This document shows, piece after piece, positions 24,101 to 37,000 of a stretch of DNA of 64,000 bases. How positions within the stretch are numbered: position 1 is the first letter of the stretch; the number at the start of each line of letters is the position of its first letter. Position numbers and translations under genes: made by a program. This DNA comes from Paroedura picta (lineage: Eukaryota; Chordata; Lepidosauria; Squamata; Gekkonidae), in contig NC_135376.1 in assembly GCF_049243985.1 (NCBI RefSeq), forward strand, positions 42,637,001 through 42,701,000. Reading direction: 5' to 3'. The notes under the pieces are model-generated. The model was given only the letters and a program-made list of their open reading frames with translations, was not told the origin of the DNA and made no database searches.

Positions 24101-27100
24101 CTCTGCTCTGCCTGAAGCCACCTCGTTAAGAGGCAGGCTAATTCTCCTAACTAAGCAGAAGAAGGACTCAAATCAACTCGAACTAATTGGCAAAAGCTCT
24201 TATTGTAATTGTTTTGGTTTTCGAAGATAAGAAGATAAGAGCTGTGAATGGGAAAATCTCACGAAAACTCTGTGCCAGTACGAGAATCTCTGCCTTAACT
24301 GACTTCAATACGCCACATGCCTGTGCCGGAACATTAGAGGATAAAACAGAGGACATCTACTGGCCACTTGTAAAATTGTTTGAGGCCGGTTTTTTTTAAA
24401 GTCAAAATCATGTCTATGTTAAAAAGATTGGCTCATCTAATAGAGATACAAACCCAAGATTACAAAGTATTCTTAGATGGATTGATCAAAAATATATCCA
24501 AGGAGATCCAAGATGGCAAGGAAGAAGTCTTCAATAGGAATGATGGATTAATAACAGTGACTGATGACAGCTTTAAACAAGGTGGAAAACCAACAGCAGA
24601 AGAGAAATCTGAAATTCATATCTTCAAGGAGATCCAAGAAGCCAAGGAAGACGTCTTTAACAGGAATAATGGATCAATAACAGTGGCTGATGACAGCTCT
24701 AAACAAGGTGGAAAACCAACAGTAGAAGAGAAATCTGAAATTCTGGAGACGGAAAATGGGATGCCGGAGTTCTGCAGCCCAGATAAGGACACCCTTTTTA
24801 AAAAGACATACAGCCATCTCAAAGCAACAGTGTACAAAAATCAATCAAAAGAAATATGGATCTGCAGTGAAAGTAACCGATTTAAAGGATCTCTCTGTGG
24901 AAAAAATTGTATTGATACTGGAGTCCAGGAGGTGCAACGGCCTCAAGATTTATCGATGCATACTCTGCGGGAAAGAGTACAACTGCACTTTCTACGCCAA
25001 AGGCCAATGGGACAGAATATAATTTTACGGGAACGACAAGATGTAGCAAGCCTCGAGATGAGACCCCCTTAAGAAGACCGAAAGCTCATATTGTTTTATG
25101 TTTAATGTTATACTGTATTCTATATTTCCATTTTTATGAAAAAGGGGAAGCAGTGTCTCTTTCTCTCTTGTTTTTTTGTCTCTTTTCTTTTGTAGGCATA
25201 TAGGTAATATAATGATTAGTGCTGAAAATGTAAAATGGGGTTCTCCCCCCTTATTTTTTCTTTATTCTATTAGTGTATTGTCCTAGGACTAAAGCCTACA
25301 CTGACTTGTAGAAAATGTTTAATGTTAAGCTTTCAACTTCAATCTGAAAATATATCTGTTAGGATGGTTCTTAGAATGGGTCAAGCATAAATTGCTTTGT
25401 AGATGTATCAGAACCAAGGATAAGGAGAAGCTACAGAAGACTGAAAGCTTATATTGTTTTATGTTTAATGTTAAGCATTTAATCTAAACCTGAAAATCTT
25501 ATTATTCTCTGTATTAACAACATATACTGTATTCTACATTGCTATTTTTATGAAAAAGGGGAAGCAGTGCTTTTTTTCTCTCTTGTTTCTTTTTCTTAGT
25601 AGGCATATAGGTAATATAATCGTTAGCGTTGGAAATATAAAATGGGGCTTTCCCCCCTTATTATTTTTTTTTATTGGTGTATTGTTATAGGGCCAAAGCC
25701 CATATTGATCTGTAGAAAATGCAAAGCTCTCAACTTATACCTGTCAGGATGGCTCTTAGAATGGGTCAAGTATAAATGGTTTGTAGATGTATCTGTATTA
25801 AGGATAAGGAGAAATTATGAAATCCTTTTGTAATTTTTTTTCTTTGTACATCTTTAAGGCAAAGCCCTACTTTCCTCTCCCTTCATCAGGGTATTGATAC
25901 AGGGCCAAAACTCATACTGTGCTATAAGAAATGTTCAATGTTAAGCATCTAACTCAAACCTAGAAATATCTGCTCGGATAGCTCTTAGATTGTATCAAGC
26001 AGTTAATGTGAGGTCTACGATCTCTCAAGTAAGTTGACTAATAATAACTTTTCTTTTGTATATCTAAACAGGCCTTTTTTTTTTTTAATGTAGTGGAAAT
26101 GTGGACGGCTCTTAGACTCATGGCTCTTAGAGTTTTGGGCAAAAGTTTATATCACTGTGGAGTCAATGTGGGGTCGTATATTCTCAAATGATGATTATAT
26201 TTCTATCTTTATGAAAATAAAAAAAATCATTATATATAAAAAAGAGCAAAGGCAGTTTCATTTTGGAGTGGAACTGGAGCTAAGACAGCAAGCACCCTTT
26301 AAAAGAGAAATATATGTTTCATATTAATATAATATAGATATCGGTGAATATTTTTGGCCATGTCTGCAATTTTAGAAATTATTAGCTTTCTATTCTGCAT
26401 TAGTGGCTGGATGATGGTTGGAGCAATTTTGTCAAATAGTTACTGGAAAGTCTCCTCTGTGTACGGAAGTGTGATTACATCCTCCTCCATATATGAAAAC
26501 CTGTGACACAGTTGTGCAGAAGACAGTACTGGAGTCTCTAGTTGCAGAGTTTGATACACTTCTAGCACTTCCTGGTATGTCTTTCTTTGATGTACATTTA
26601 CACATCTTTATCTAGTGAGAAAATTTGTTGGATAAATTTATATAAATTTTTCAATAGAGAATAATAGTAACAAGCTTTCTCCCTAAAAATAAGATTTTGC
26701 GTTATGCAAAATAGATCATACAACAATGCTACTGTACTGAAGACTGGTTTATAAAGTGGAAACATTATTCTTGAAACTCTGGCTGTTACTCTTTTAAACA
26801 AAATATATGAGTTCAGCCCTCTGGAAGATGCCAGTATGTGCTGATATTTATTATTTTAAAATTAGTCATTTGTAATAACTTTGTTATTACATGATCTCAA
26901 ATACTTTGGCCACCTCACGAGAAGGAAGGACTCCCTGGAGAAGAGCCTAATGCTGGGAGCAATTGAGGGCAAAAGAAGAAGGGGATGACAGAGAATGAGG
27001 TGGCTGGATGGAGTCACTGAAGCAGTAGGTGCAAACTTAAATGGACTCCGGGGAATGGTAGAGGACAGGAAGGCCTGTAGGATCATTGTCCATGGGGTTG

Positions 27101-30100
27101 CGATGGGCTGGAAATGACATCACAACTAACAACAATAACTGTCCGGAAGTTGGGCAGCATACTGTCTCCTGGACTGGCAATTGTAGCAGATAAGTATTTG
27201 CAAAATGGTTAACTGCATACTGACTGTTCATTTCTGTTAAAGCAAAATGAACCACTGAATACTTGAAATGACAACTGGGCTTTATATGTAAATATATATG
27301 GGTAATTAGAAAGTTGCGACCTGACATCCTTCAGTGAGAAAAGAAAGCAGGTTTCACCTCAGTATGCCTCCCCTCTGCAGCTCCTGACCCATGTGGCTGT
27401 TAGACAAGGTGGAACCCATGATCCTAGGAGTAAATTTCATAGGGGTTAGGAGGGACTGTTGAAGAGGAGCTTGGGAAAGACCCCAACACTTGTTTCCCTT
27501 ATCATGGAATACAGTGCAGAATTTCTGTGTAACTAAGCTAAGTACATAAATGCAACATGAAAAACACATATAAGGTATGCTGCTATTAAACATCTATGCT
27601 GCTGAAAATGTATCACATATGCACAAAGTCATTGATATAAGCAAACATTTTGTCATGGAGTAGTTTCTTTCCAGACAATCAAAGAGGAGGGATCCTTGCA
27701 CCAGGGTTAAGGGGAAGAATTGAAACTCAATGACTTCATATAGAATTAAACAAAAGGAAGAAGAGGGTAATGGAGTTTTGATGGCAGGGGACTGATTTGT
27801 GAGCAGAATAAATAAGTAACAATTGGGCATTTGTCAGGAAACTATAACATCGATGCCCAATACATCCCACTCATGCGTTAGGCTGGTCTTTGTTATCTAT
27901 TATACACTATATATGTGTTATTTATGACTCTTATATATCTTTGTTTCAAATGGTTGCAAATGTTAAATGTATTTTCTTGTTTCTTTGTTCCATGTACATC
28001 GCCCTGAGACATCACAGTAAGGTGTGGTATATAAGCTGAATGAATACAATAAATACAAATAAAAGAGCAGTAGGAATAAAAATTAAAAGTGAAAATTCCT
28101 TGCTGAAAATCTGCAAGTTTTGCGGGGGGGGGGGGGGGGGGTTGAAAGAGGATTTGAAAAACATGGGATAACAAGGCACTAAATCTGGATCTACTTCTGG
28201 GGAGGCATACAGTTGTGTGGAAAGTTTTACAAATTTTGATTATTTAAGAACACCGATATGGAGGTTTGCATTTATGCAGAAATTACCATCTTTCCGCAGG
28301 GCCTGTAAGACAGAGCTCTTCCGCCAGGCATATGGCTGAGGCCAGGGCAGAGCCCAGGTTCCATCCAAGATCCGTAATCCATCGGCCAGTCTTTCTCTCC
28401 TCTCTCTCTTACAGGATTAACGCCCAACCTCTCTCTGAACAAGTGGGGAAAGTTATAGAATAGAATGCCATCTTTTATTGTAATAATGGGGTATTTATGT
28501 GATTTTATGTGATTTTACTTTGATTTTATATTTTATTGTGAACCGCCGTGAGACCTTTTGGCGAACGGCGGTATATAAATCCAATTATAAATGAATGAAT
28601 GAATGACATTGATTTAGTCTCCTCTGAGCCATTGTTATGGATCCTGAGGTTCACTTCTTAGATTACATGCTGCATGTAAAGGGTAATTCAACAGGGTTTT
28701 CTCAAGTGCCCTGAGTCTAGGAGCAGTTCTACAGGGGATAGATTGTTTGACGAGTATTATGGAGCTTTATGGTGTATTTAAAATCTTTTCGTACATGCAG
28801 ATCTTAAGCAGAAGCAAAAAGGCATTTCTAAGCAGGCAGCACAGCTGTTCAGCCCACATAAAATCCCCAAAGCACATTTTCCCCTCTTTCACCAGAGTAC
28901 ACTAGCTAATGTGTGGGTATTTTTCCTGGTCCCAAATATACAGAGGCTATAGTTGCTTAGGTTTTGCTATGAGGATGTTAAACAGATGTTTCTGGATGTA
29001 TGCTGTGGTAAATCCAGTAGACAATGTTATATATTTTAAATATAAATTAAAATGTCTTATTGACTTAGCAGATGGGCAGCAAACCCCTTGCTTCTGCCTG
29101 CAAAATACCATTTATTCAAGGCCTGCAGTGCCATTTATTTATTATTTGAAAATACTTGTATCCTACTCATTTCTACAGATGGGAAACATTTCATTGCCAG
29201 GTTTAAATAGCACAAAACATAAAAGTCCAATTAACAAGGTTGAAATGGCCTAGATTAAAATACATGATCTAAAATTTACAATTTGCAGATTGAAGTATAA
29301 CTCTCCTTAGGATGGCACTTCAAATATTTGAGAATGACAAAGTTTGAGTTCCAGTCTTAGAGACTATCACAGGGGTAGTCAAACTGCGGCCCTCCAGATG
29401 TCCATGGACTACAATTCCCATGAGCTACTGCCAGTGAATGCTGGCAGGGGCTCATGGGAATTGTAGTCCATGGACATCTGGAGGGCCACAGTTTGACTAC
29501 CCCTGGACTATCAGGACTCTGCTTATTCAGGAACAGAGGGCTGTCTGGCCTTGCAGTTCACACATTTGACACCCGGCAATCAGTTAGTTGCTAACTTAAT
29601 TTCCTTCATTACTTTAAAAGTAGTTTTTATTATACTTGAGTGACATTACTTGGCAGGGTAAATGACTGATAAGAGAGAAAAGCAAAGTTCTGTCATTGCA
29701 CAGAAAACAGTAGCAGGCTGACTTAAAGATATGCGAGCTGTGGGAGTGATAGAGACTTGCTTTGCCCCAACTTGGCTAGAAGTCACATGACAACCTATCT
29801 AAGGTGAGGGGGCCAAGTTGGACCAGGGTCAGGTCAACCACACAACCGTTGCATACAGTCATTTGGGCCAGGGTCTTTTGAGGGCTAAGATGCAATGTGG
29901 GCTACCTTCACTCTGGGCAGCTTGTTTACTGCAAAGTGGCAGTGATCCATATGTGGTTATGACTTTGTTTTTTTCCACGTTTATATTTAAGCCGTAAGAT
30001 TGGGCGATGCAGGCAACATCATAGAGGATGCTAGTAGCCTCTGCATCTGTATCTGCAAATATGGCAGTATCATCTGCAAACATTAGATCTGTCAGGAAGT

Positions 30101-30980
30101 TGTTTTGGCCATACTGAACTCCACACCTGTTCTTGAATGCTTTTCTCATAATGGCATCAATTACCATGTTTAAAAAATTAAAGTAATGAAATTATGAGGA
30201 AGTATGCCTATGGAGCCTTTGCACTGGTAGTTGCTCACCTCCAGGGTCACATTAGTTTTTGTACCTTTATATTCAGGCGTGCTAAGAATTACACTTTTTG
30301 ATCCTTAGTGTGAGCAGTGCTGATTGTCAGACATGCAAACAGGTATGAGATGACAGTGGACATTGATATAACAGCAACTGACTGCCTAAAGGTAATAAAA
30401 CGTCCATAAATCAGTGATATTGTTGTACATAAGAGAATGGGGCATAGGGAGGTTATGCTTCATATGAATTTATAATCCCCACTTTCCCATCTCAGCCTCC
30501 ATCTCCAATCCTGCAAAAAGGTTCAGGTAGACTGACAAATTCAGATACACTGAATGTCAAGAAATGTTCACAAAGTATGTAAAATATTCTTAAATAATGT
30601 TTCAAGGTAACTGGGGCCAGTTATTTACATACTTCCAGAAGCTGGATCTCAGAAGCTGCCTTAACTTAATCACATATCCAAACAATGTACAGCTTTTTTC
30701 ATGGATACTGATCACTGATTTGATCAGTGCATTATCATAAATCACAGAATAGCTTGAGATCTCCAACACTGAGATCATTGTTAGATCTATTTTATTGGTG
30801 CCACCCTCTTCTGAATATTATTCTCTCCAACAGGCTGAACTAAGATCAGAATTGTGACGCTATGTTATATGTAACTTTTGCTGATGTTAATTGGGGTTTT
30901 ATGGGGATTTTATTGTGTTTTAACTATTTATGTTGTAAACCGCCCTGAGACCTATTTGGAGAAGGGCAGTCTAAAAATCA

Positions 30981-31047
<67 letters not shown>

Positions 31048-34000
31048 GCTTGGATTTTGTCACAAAAACTGATTTTTGTCCATCTTTCTGTTGCAGTTCA
31101 TGTTCAAGCATGTCGAGCCCTGATGGTCGCTTCCCTTGTCTTGGGCCTGTTTGGTATTCTGATGACAGTGTTTGGTTTCGAGTGCACTCAGCTTGGGAAC
31201 ATAACTCAAACCACAAAAGTAAAGATTACTGTGACAGGAGGAATGGTGTTCATTTTGTCAGGTGAGAAACATGTAGAATCTGTAACAAAATCAGACATCA
31301 TGAGATCCTGGGGGTGGAAGGGACATATCATTCAATTGCCAATCAATTACAACCAATAAATGTAGGCTGTGTACCACTTGATCCTCGTATTTGACTAAAC
31401 ATTGGAGCCCCTGTGGTACTTTAAAATTACTTGGTAAAAATATTGGTTGAAATCAAAAGATCCAGAGTCACTGAGGAAGACAGATTATATAGTTGAAAAC
31501 GGGCTTAATAGAAGCCAAGGCTCATTTTGACTCTGCTTTGCCTTTAATGAATTCCATAGAACTCTTTGAAGACACAGCCATTGACAGCTTGGTTTCTTTT
31601 CTGGCTCCTGAAAAGTATATTAAAATTTAATTAACTCCCACCCATCCAGGAAACTCTTCCAGGGCTATCAAGAAACCCTGGTTGAGAAAGCCTGCTCTAT
31701 GAAAATGCAGCTAATATCGAAACAGTGCCACTGACAACAGGGCTATAGAGAATATTCTGAGTATAGAACCAGCCAAAAGCCCAGCAAAAAAACCATTAAT
31801 TCCTCACCCTTAGGATAAAGAAACCCTCCTGTGTGGTCAGAATATGAACAATAAGTAAGGACCCATGAGGAACTCATGCAAAAATTGTGGTCCCCACTTT
31901 CTCCTCCAATTTCCCAGTCCCACATAATCTTTCTCCCCTGTATTCTCTCTCTTTGTGCCTCTCTCCCTCTCACCTGTTTGCTCCCAGGTCCTCCTGTAAC
32001 TCCCTCCTTCCATTTCCTGAATTCTGGACCCCAACATCCTGTTTCATCCTCTTTAGCACTGCCATTTTTCTACCTCTCCCACTGTCCTCTGCATTCCTTT
32101 CCTGCCTTTCTGCTGCAGTCTTCTCCTCCTGCCTTATCCTGCCATCGCCTTCTTCTTCTTCCAAGCCCAAATATAACTGGTATTTAAGGATGGGCAAGAA
32201 CCAGGAAAATGTGGTTTGATTTGTGGTTCAGGGCATGGCCAGTTCACAAACCATGAACTGTCACAGAGAGAGAAGAAGAAAACACTCCACAGTACTTCAG
32301 CCCACTCCAGTAGTAGGGATCTGCTCTTCAGTAAACTGCCATGTTTTCTATTCACAATCACCTGCCTTTAACCTTCAGCTGGGGTGAAGAGTCTCTTCCA
32401 ACCCTGATGGGCTATAAAACAAACAATTTCCTGGCAATTAAACCAACTAAACAAAAAACCCATATTTTACAGCTAAGACATTTTAACATCTTTCTTGCTA
32501 TATATGTTTACAGTTTAACCCTATGCAGGATTGCAGCCTCCTAAGTCTATTGATGTCACTGGTCTTTGAAACATGTAACTCTTCTTAGGACTGCCCTGTA
32601 AACCGCTGTACTCAAAGACTAATCTTCCTATCATATTATTACCTTTGGCAGTTAGAATGCTACTTCATTTTTAATTTAAAATATGTTTGTGTTCCATTTT
32701 TTCTGGTTCAATCTTGTTGTTTTCCATATTCTTTATTTACTTTATTGGAGCTCTCTGCATCCAGAAGCCTTGTCAAAAACATTACTGTAGTCTGTAAACT
32801 CATTTGAATGTATGACACTGACTTATACCGATTATGAATCTGTAATGTTTACTCTGCCTGGCAACAGCACTCTGTGATCTGAGACAGAAACCAACAGCTG
32901 CTCAAAAGCCTTTAAACTGGAAATGCCGGGTATTGGATCTAGGCCCTTCAGCACAAAATGTTTGTCCTCTGCCACAGCCTTGTGCTCAAATAGATGTACA
33001 TAGAAGTGTCAGCTTTATTGTTGCTTTGGGCCTGTCCATAATAACTGTATTGTTTCTCCAGGTCTTTCATCAATGGTGGCTATTTCTTGGTATGCATCGA
33101 GGATCACAGCTCAGTTCTTTGATTCACTCTACGGTGGAACTAAGTAAGTTAATGGGTCTCCTTGTATTGTCAACTCACCTCAGTCATCACAATATATGGA
33201 CATGGTTAAGCAATGCCACCCCCTTCAAGGATCGCTGCCTTGTTGTGGCAAGGGGGCTTGCGTAGTTCAGTGAAGCTATGAGCTATGCCGTGCAGGGCCA
33301 CCCAAGACGGACAGGTCATAGCTGAGAGCTCTGACAAAAGGTGATCCACTGGAGAAGGAAATGGCAAACCACTCCAGTATCTTTGCCATGAAAACTCTAT
33401 GGACAGTTCCAATAGGCATAACGATATGACGCTGGAAGATGAGCCCCTCAGGTCGGAAGGTGTCCAATATGCTACTGGGGATGAGCAGACGGCTAGTACG
33501 AGTAGCGCCAGAATGAATGAAGCGGCTGGGCCAAAGCCGAAAGGACGCTCAGTTGTGGAAGTAACTGGTGGCGAAAAGACAGTCCGATGCTGTAAAGATT
33601 TTTATTCCATAGGAACCTGGAACGTCAGATCCATGAATCAAGGCAAGCTGGACGTGGTTAAACAAGAAATGACAAGACTGAACATCGACATTTTAGGAAT
33701 CAGTGAACTAAAATGGACAGGAATGGGTGAATTTAATTCAGATGACCATCAGGTATACTACTGTGGACAAGAATCTCGCAGAAGAAATGGAGTAGCCTTC
33801 ATAATCAATAAGAGAGTAGGAAAAGCAGTCTTGGGATACAATCCCCAAAATGACAGAATGATCTCAGTGCGAATCCAAGGCAAACCATTCAACATCACAG
33901 TGATCCAGGTCTACGCCCCAACCACTGCTGCTGAAGAGGATGAAGTTGATCAGTTCTATGAAGCCCTACAACACCTTCTAGAAGCAACGCCCAAAAATGA

Positions 34001-37000
34001 TGTGCTTATCATCATGGGGGATTGGAATGCTAAAGTAGGAAGCCAAAAGATAACCGGGATAACAGGCAAGTTTGGCCTTGGAGTACAAAATGAAGCAGGG
34101 CACAGGCTGGTAGAATTTTGTCAAGAGAATACAATGGTCATAGCAAACACTCTTTTCCAGCAACCCAAGAGACGACTCTACACATGGACATCACCAGACG
34201 GTCAACACAGAAATCAGATTGACTATGTGCTCTGCAGCCAAAGATGGAAAAGTTCTATCCAGTCAATAAAAACAAGACCAGGAGCTGATTGTGGTTCAGA
34301 TCATGAGCTTCTTGTTGCAAAATTTAGGCTTAAATTGAAGAAAGTAGGGAAAAGCACTAGGCCACTCAGGTATGAACTAAATCATATCCCCGACGAATAC
34401 ACAGTGGAGGTGTCAAATAGATTTAAGGAATTAGATCTGATAGACAGAGTGCCTGAAGAACTATGGATGGAGGTTCGCAACATTGTACAAGAGGTAGCAA
34501 CTAAAACCATCCCAAAGAAAAAGAAATGCAAGAAATCAAAATGGCTGTCTGAGGAAGCTTTACAAATAGCTAAGGAGAGAAGGGAAGTGAAAGGCAAGGG
34601 AGAAAGAGAAAGATACACCCAACTGAATGCAGAATTCCAGAGAAAAGCTAGAAGAGATAAGAATGCCTTCTTAAATGAACAGTGCAAACAAATAGAAGAA
34701 AACAATAGAATGGGGAGGACCAGAGATCTTTTCAAGAAAATTGGAGATATGAAGAGAACGTTTCATGCAAAGATGGGTATGATAAGGGACCAAAATGGTA
34801 GGGACCTCACAGAAGCAGAAGAGATTAAACAAAGGTGGCAAAATTATACAGAAGAACTATACAAGAGCGAGCTTAACATCCCTGATGACCACAATGGGGT
34901 AGTTACTGACCTGGAGCCAGATATCCTGGAATGTGAAGTCAAATGGGCCTTAGGAAGTCTGAGTAACAATAAAGCTAGTGGTGGTGACAGCATTCCAGTT
35001 GAACTATTCAAAATCTTAAAGGACGATGCAGTAAAAGTGCTACACTCAATATGCCAGAAAATTTGGAAAACTCAACAATGGCCACAGGATTGGAAAAGGT
35101 CAGTTTACATTCCAATCCCAAAGAAGGGCAATGCCAAAGAATGTTCAAACTACCGCACCATTGCACTAATTTCTCATGCTAGCAAAGTTATGCTCAAAAT
35201 CCTACAAGCTAGGCTCCAGCAGTATGTGGACCGAGAACTTCCAGAAGTACAGGCAGGATTTCGAAGAGGCAGAGGAACTAGAGATCAAATTGCCAACATA
35301 CGCTGGATCATGGAGAAAGCTAGGGAGTACCAGAAGAACGTCTACTTCTGCTTCATTGACTATGCTAAAGCCTTTGATTGTGTGGAACACAACAAATTGT
35401 GGCAAGTTCTTAAAGAGATGGGAATACCAGAGCATCTTATTTGTCTCTTGAGAAATTTATATTCAGGTCAAGAAGCAACAGTGAGAAATGAACATGGAAT
35501 CACTGACTGGTTCAAAATTGAGAAAGGAGTTCGGCAAGGCTGTATACTGTCGCCTTGCCTATTTAACTTGTATGCAGAGCACATCATGAGAAATGCGGGA
35601 TTAGAGGAGTCTCAAATTGGGATCAAGATTGCAGGGCGAAATATCAACAACCTCAGATATGCAGATGATACCACTCTAATGGCAGAAAGTGAAGAGGAAC
35701 TAAAGAGCCTGTTGATGCGGGTGAAGGAGGAGAGTGCAAAAGTTGGCTTGAAACTCAACATCAAGAAAACAAAGATCATGGCATCCGGCCCGCTCAATTC
35801 CTGGCAAATAGATGGGGAAGAAATGGAGATAGTGACAGATTTTATTTTCCTGGGCTCCAAGATCACTGCAGATGGGGACTGCAGCAAAGAAATTAAAAGA
35901 CGCTTGCTCCTGGGGAGGAAAGCTATGGCAAATCTAGACAGCATCCTAAAAAGCAGAGACATCACCCTGCCAACAAAAGTGCGTTTAGTCAAGGCTATGG
36001 TCTTCCCAGTTGCAATGTATGGCTGCGAAAGTTGGACCATAAGGAAGGCCGAGCGTCAAAGAATTGAGGCTTTTGAACTCTGGTGCTGGAGAAGACTCTT
36101 GCGAGTCCCTTGGACTGCAAGGCGAACAAACCGGTCAGTCCTAGAGGAGATCAGCCCTGACTGCTCTTTAGAAGGCCAGATCCTGAAGATGAAACTCAAA
36201 TATTTTGGCCACCTCATGAGAAGGAAGGACTCCCTGGAGAAGAGCCTAATGCTGGGAGCGATCGAGGGCAAAAGAAGAAGGGGACGACAGAGAATGAGGT
36301 GGCTGGATGGAGTCACTGAAGCAGTAGGTGCAAACTTAAATGGACTCCAGGGAATGGTAGAGGACAGGAAGGCCTGGAGGATCATTGTCCATGGGGTCGC
36401 GATGGGTCGGACACGACTTCGCACATAACAACAACAAAGCAATGCCAGAATGTGTAGCGGCTAAATGTTGAAGACATTCATTAAAATTAGCACATTATCA
36501 AGTGCACAGTGATTGTCTGAAACACATATTTGGCTCCTCATTTTCTATACTACAATTCCCTTAACAAAGATTAACAAAACATGTGACATTAGCATGCTTG
36601 ATTGCTTGAATGTTTTCCTATTTCTGGATTCTGTCCGGATTTCACACTCCAACAAGATTAACAAATAGCTCTCCCTTTGTTGTTTGATTTTGCTTGTAAT
36701 AGACATGTTGTAGGATAAAAGTTCAAAGGCAGCATAGACTCCTACTTTGACCCCCCTTATCTCCATCACTGTCCATTATCCAGGCTGACCCCAAATCTCT
36801 CTCTCTTTCTCTCTCCCTTACTCCTTTCATCACTTCATCCCAGTCCTAATGATAGTCATAGACTGGAAATCATTAGAACAAAGTCCAGTGGCACCTTTAA
36901 GACCAACACAGTTTTAATTCTGGGTATAAGCTTTCATGTGCATGCACACTTCTTCTGATAATCTTTGATTTCATTGAGTGCTGCTTCTATAGAATCTTCT

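Larger units (their letters stand above)
23665..26240 (+). mobile_element. LINE-like (L1-type?) non-autonomous insertion, 2.6 kb
   Basis: Bounded by a perfect 18-bp duplication, AAAGAGCAAAGGCAGTTT, at 23647-23664 and 26241-26258, and ending in an A-rich tail (ATAAAAAAAATC...ATAAAA). The 5' part (23665-24400) is moderately GC-rich and leader-like. One open frame of about 220 codons follows, then a long non-coding 3' region of repeated ~363-bp units. No reverse transcriptase or endonuclease frame is visible, so another element must have moved it. A HAL1-like, ORF1-only L1 relative is my best guess, not a firm identification. Confidence 0.75.

Noticed and set aside
28123-28141. Poly-G runs here and at 8278, 42245, 45430, 58742 and 62440 as functional quadruplexes
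   Set aside because: Single homopolymer runs, likely slippage products or assembly noise; no multi-tract quadruplex pattern.
34382-36442. Several antisense frames of 60-142 codons inside BovB
   Set aside because: Shadows of the 1009-codon BovB ORF.
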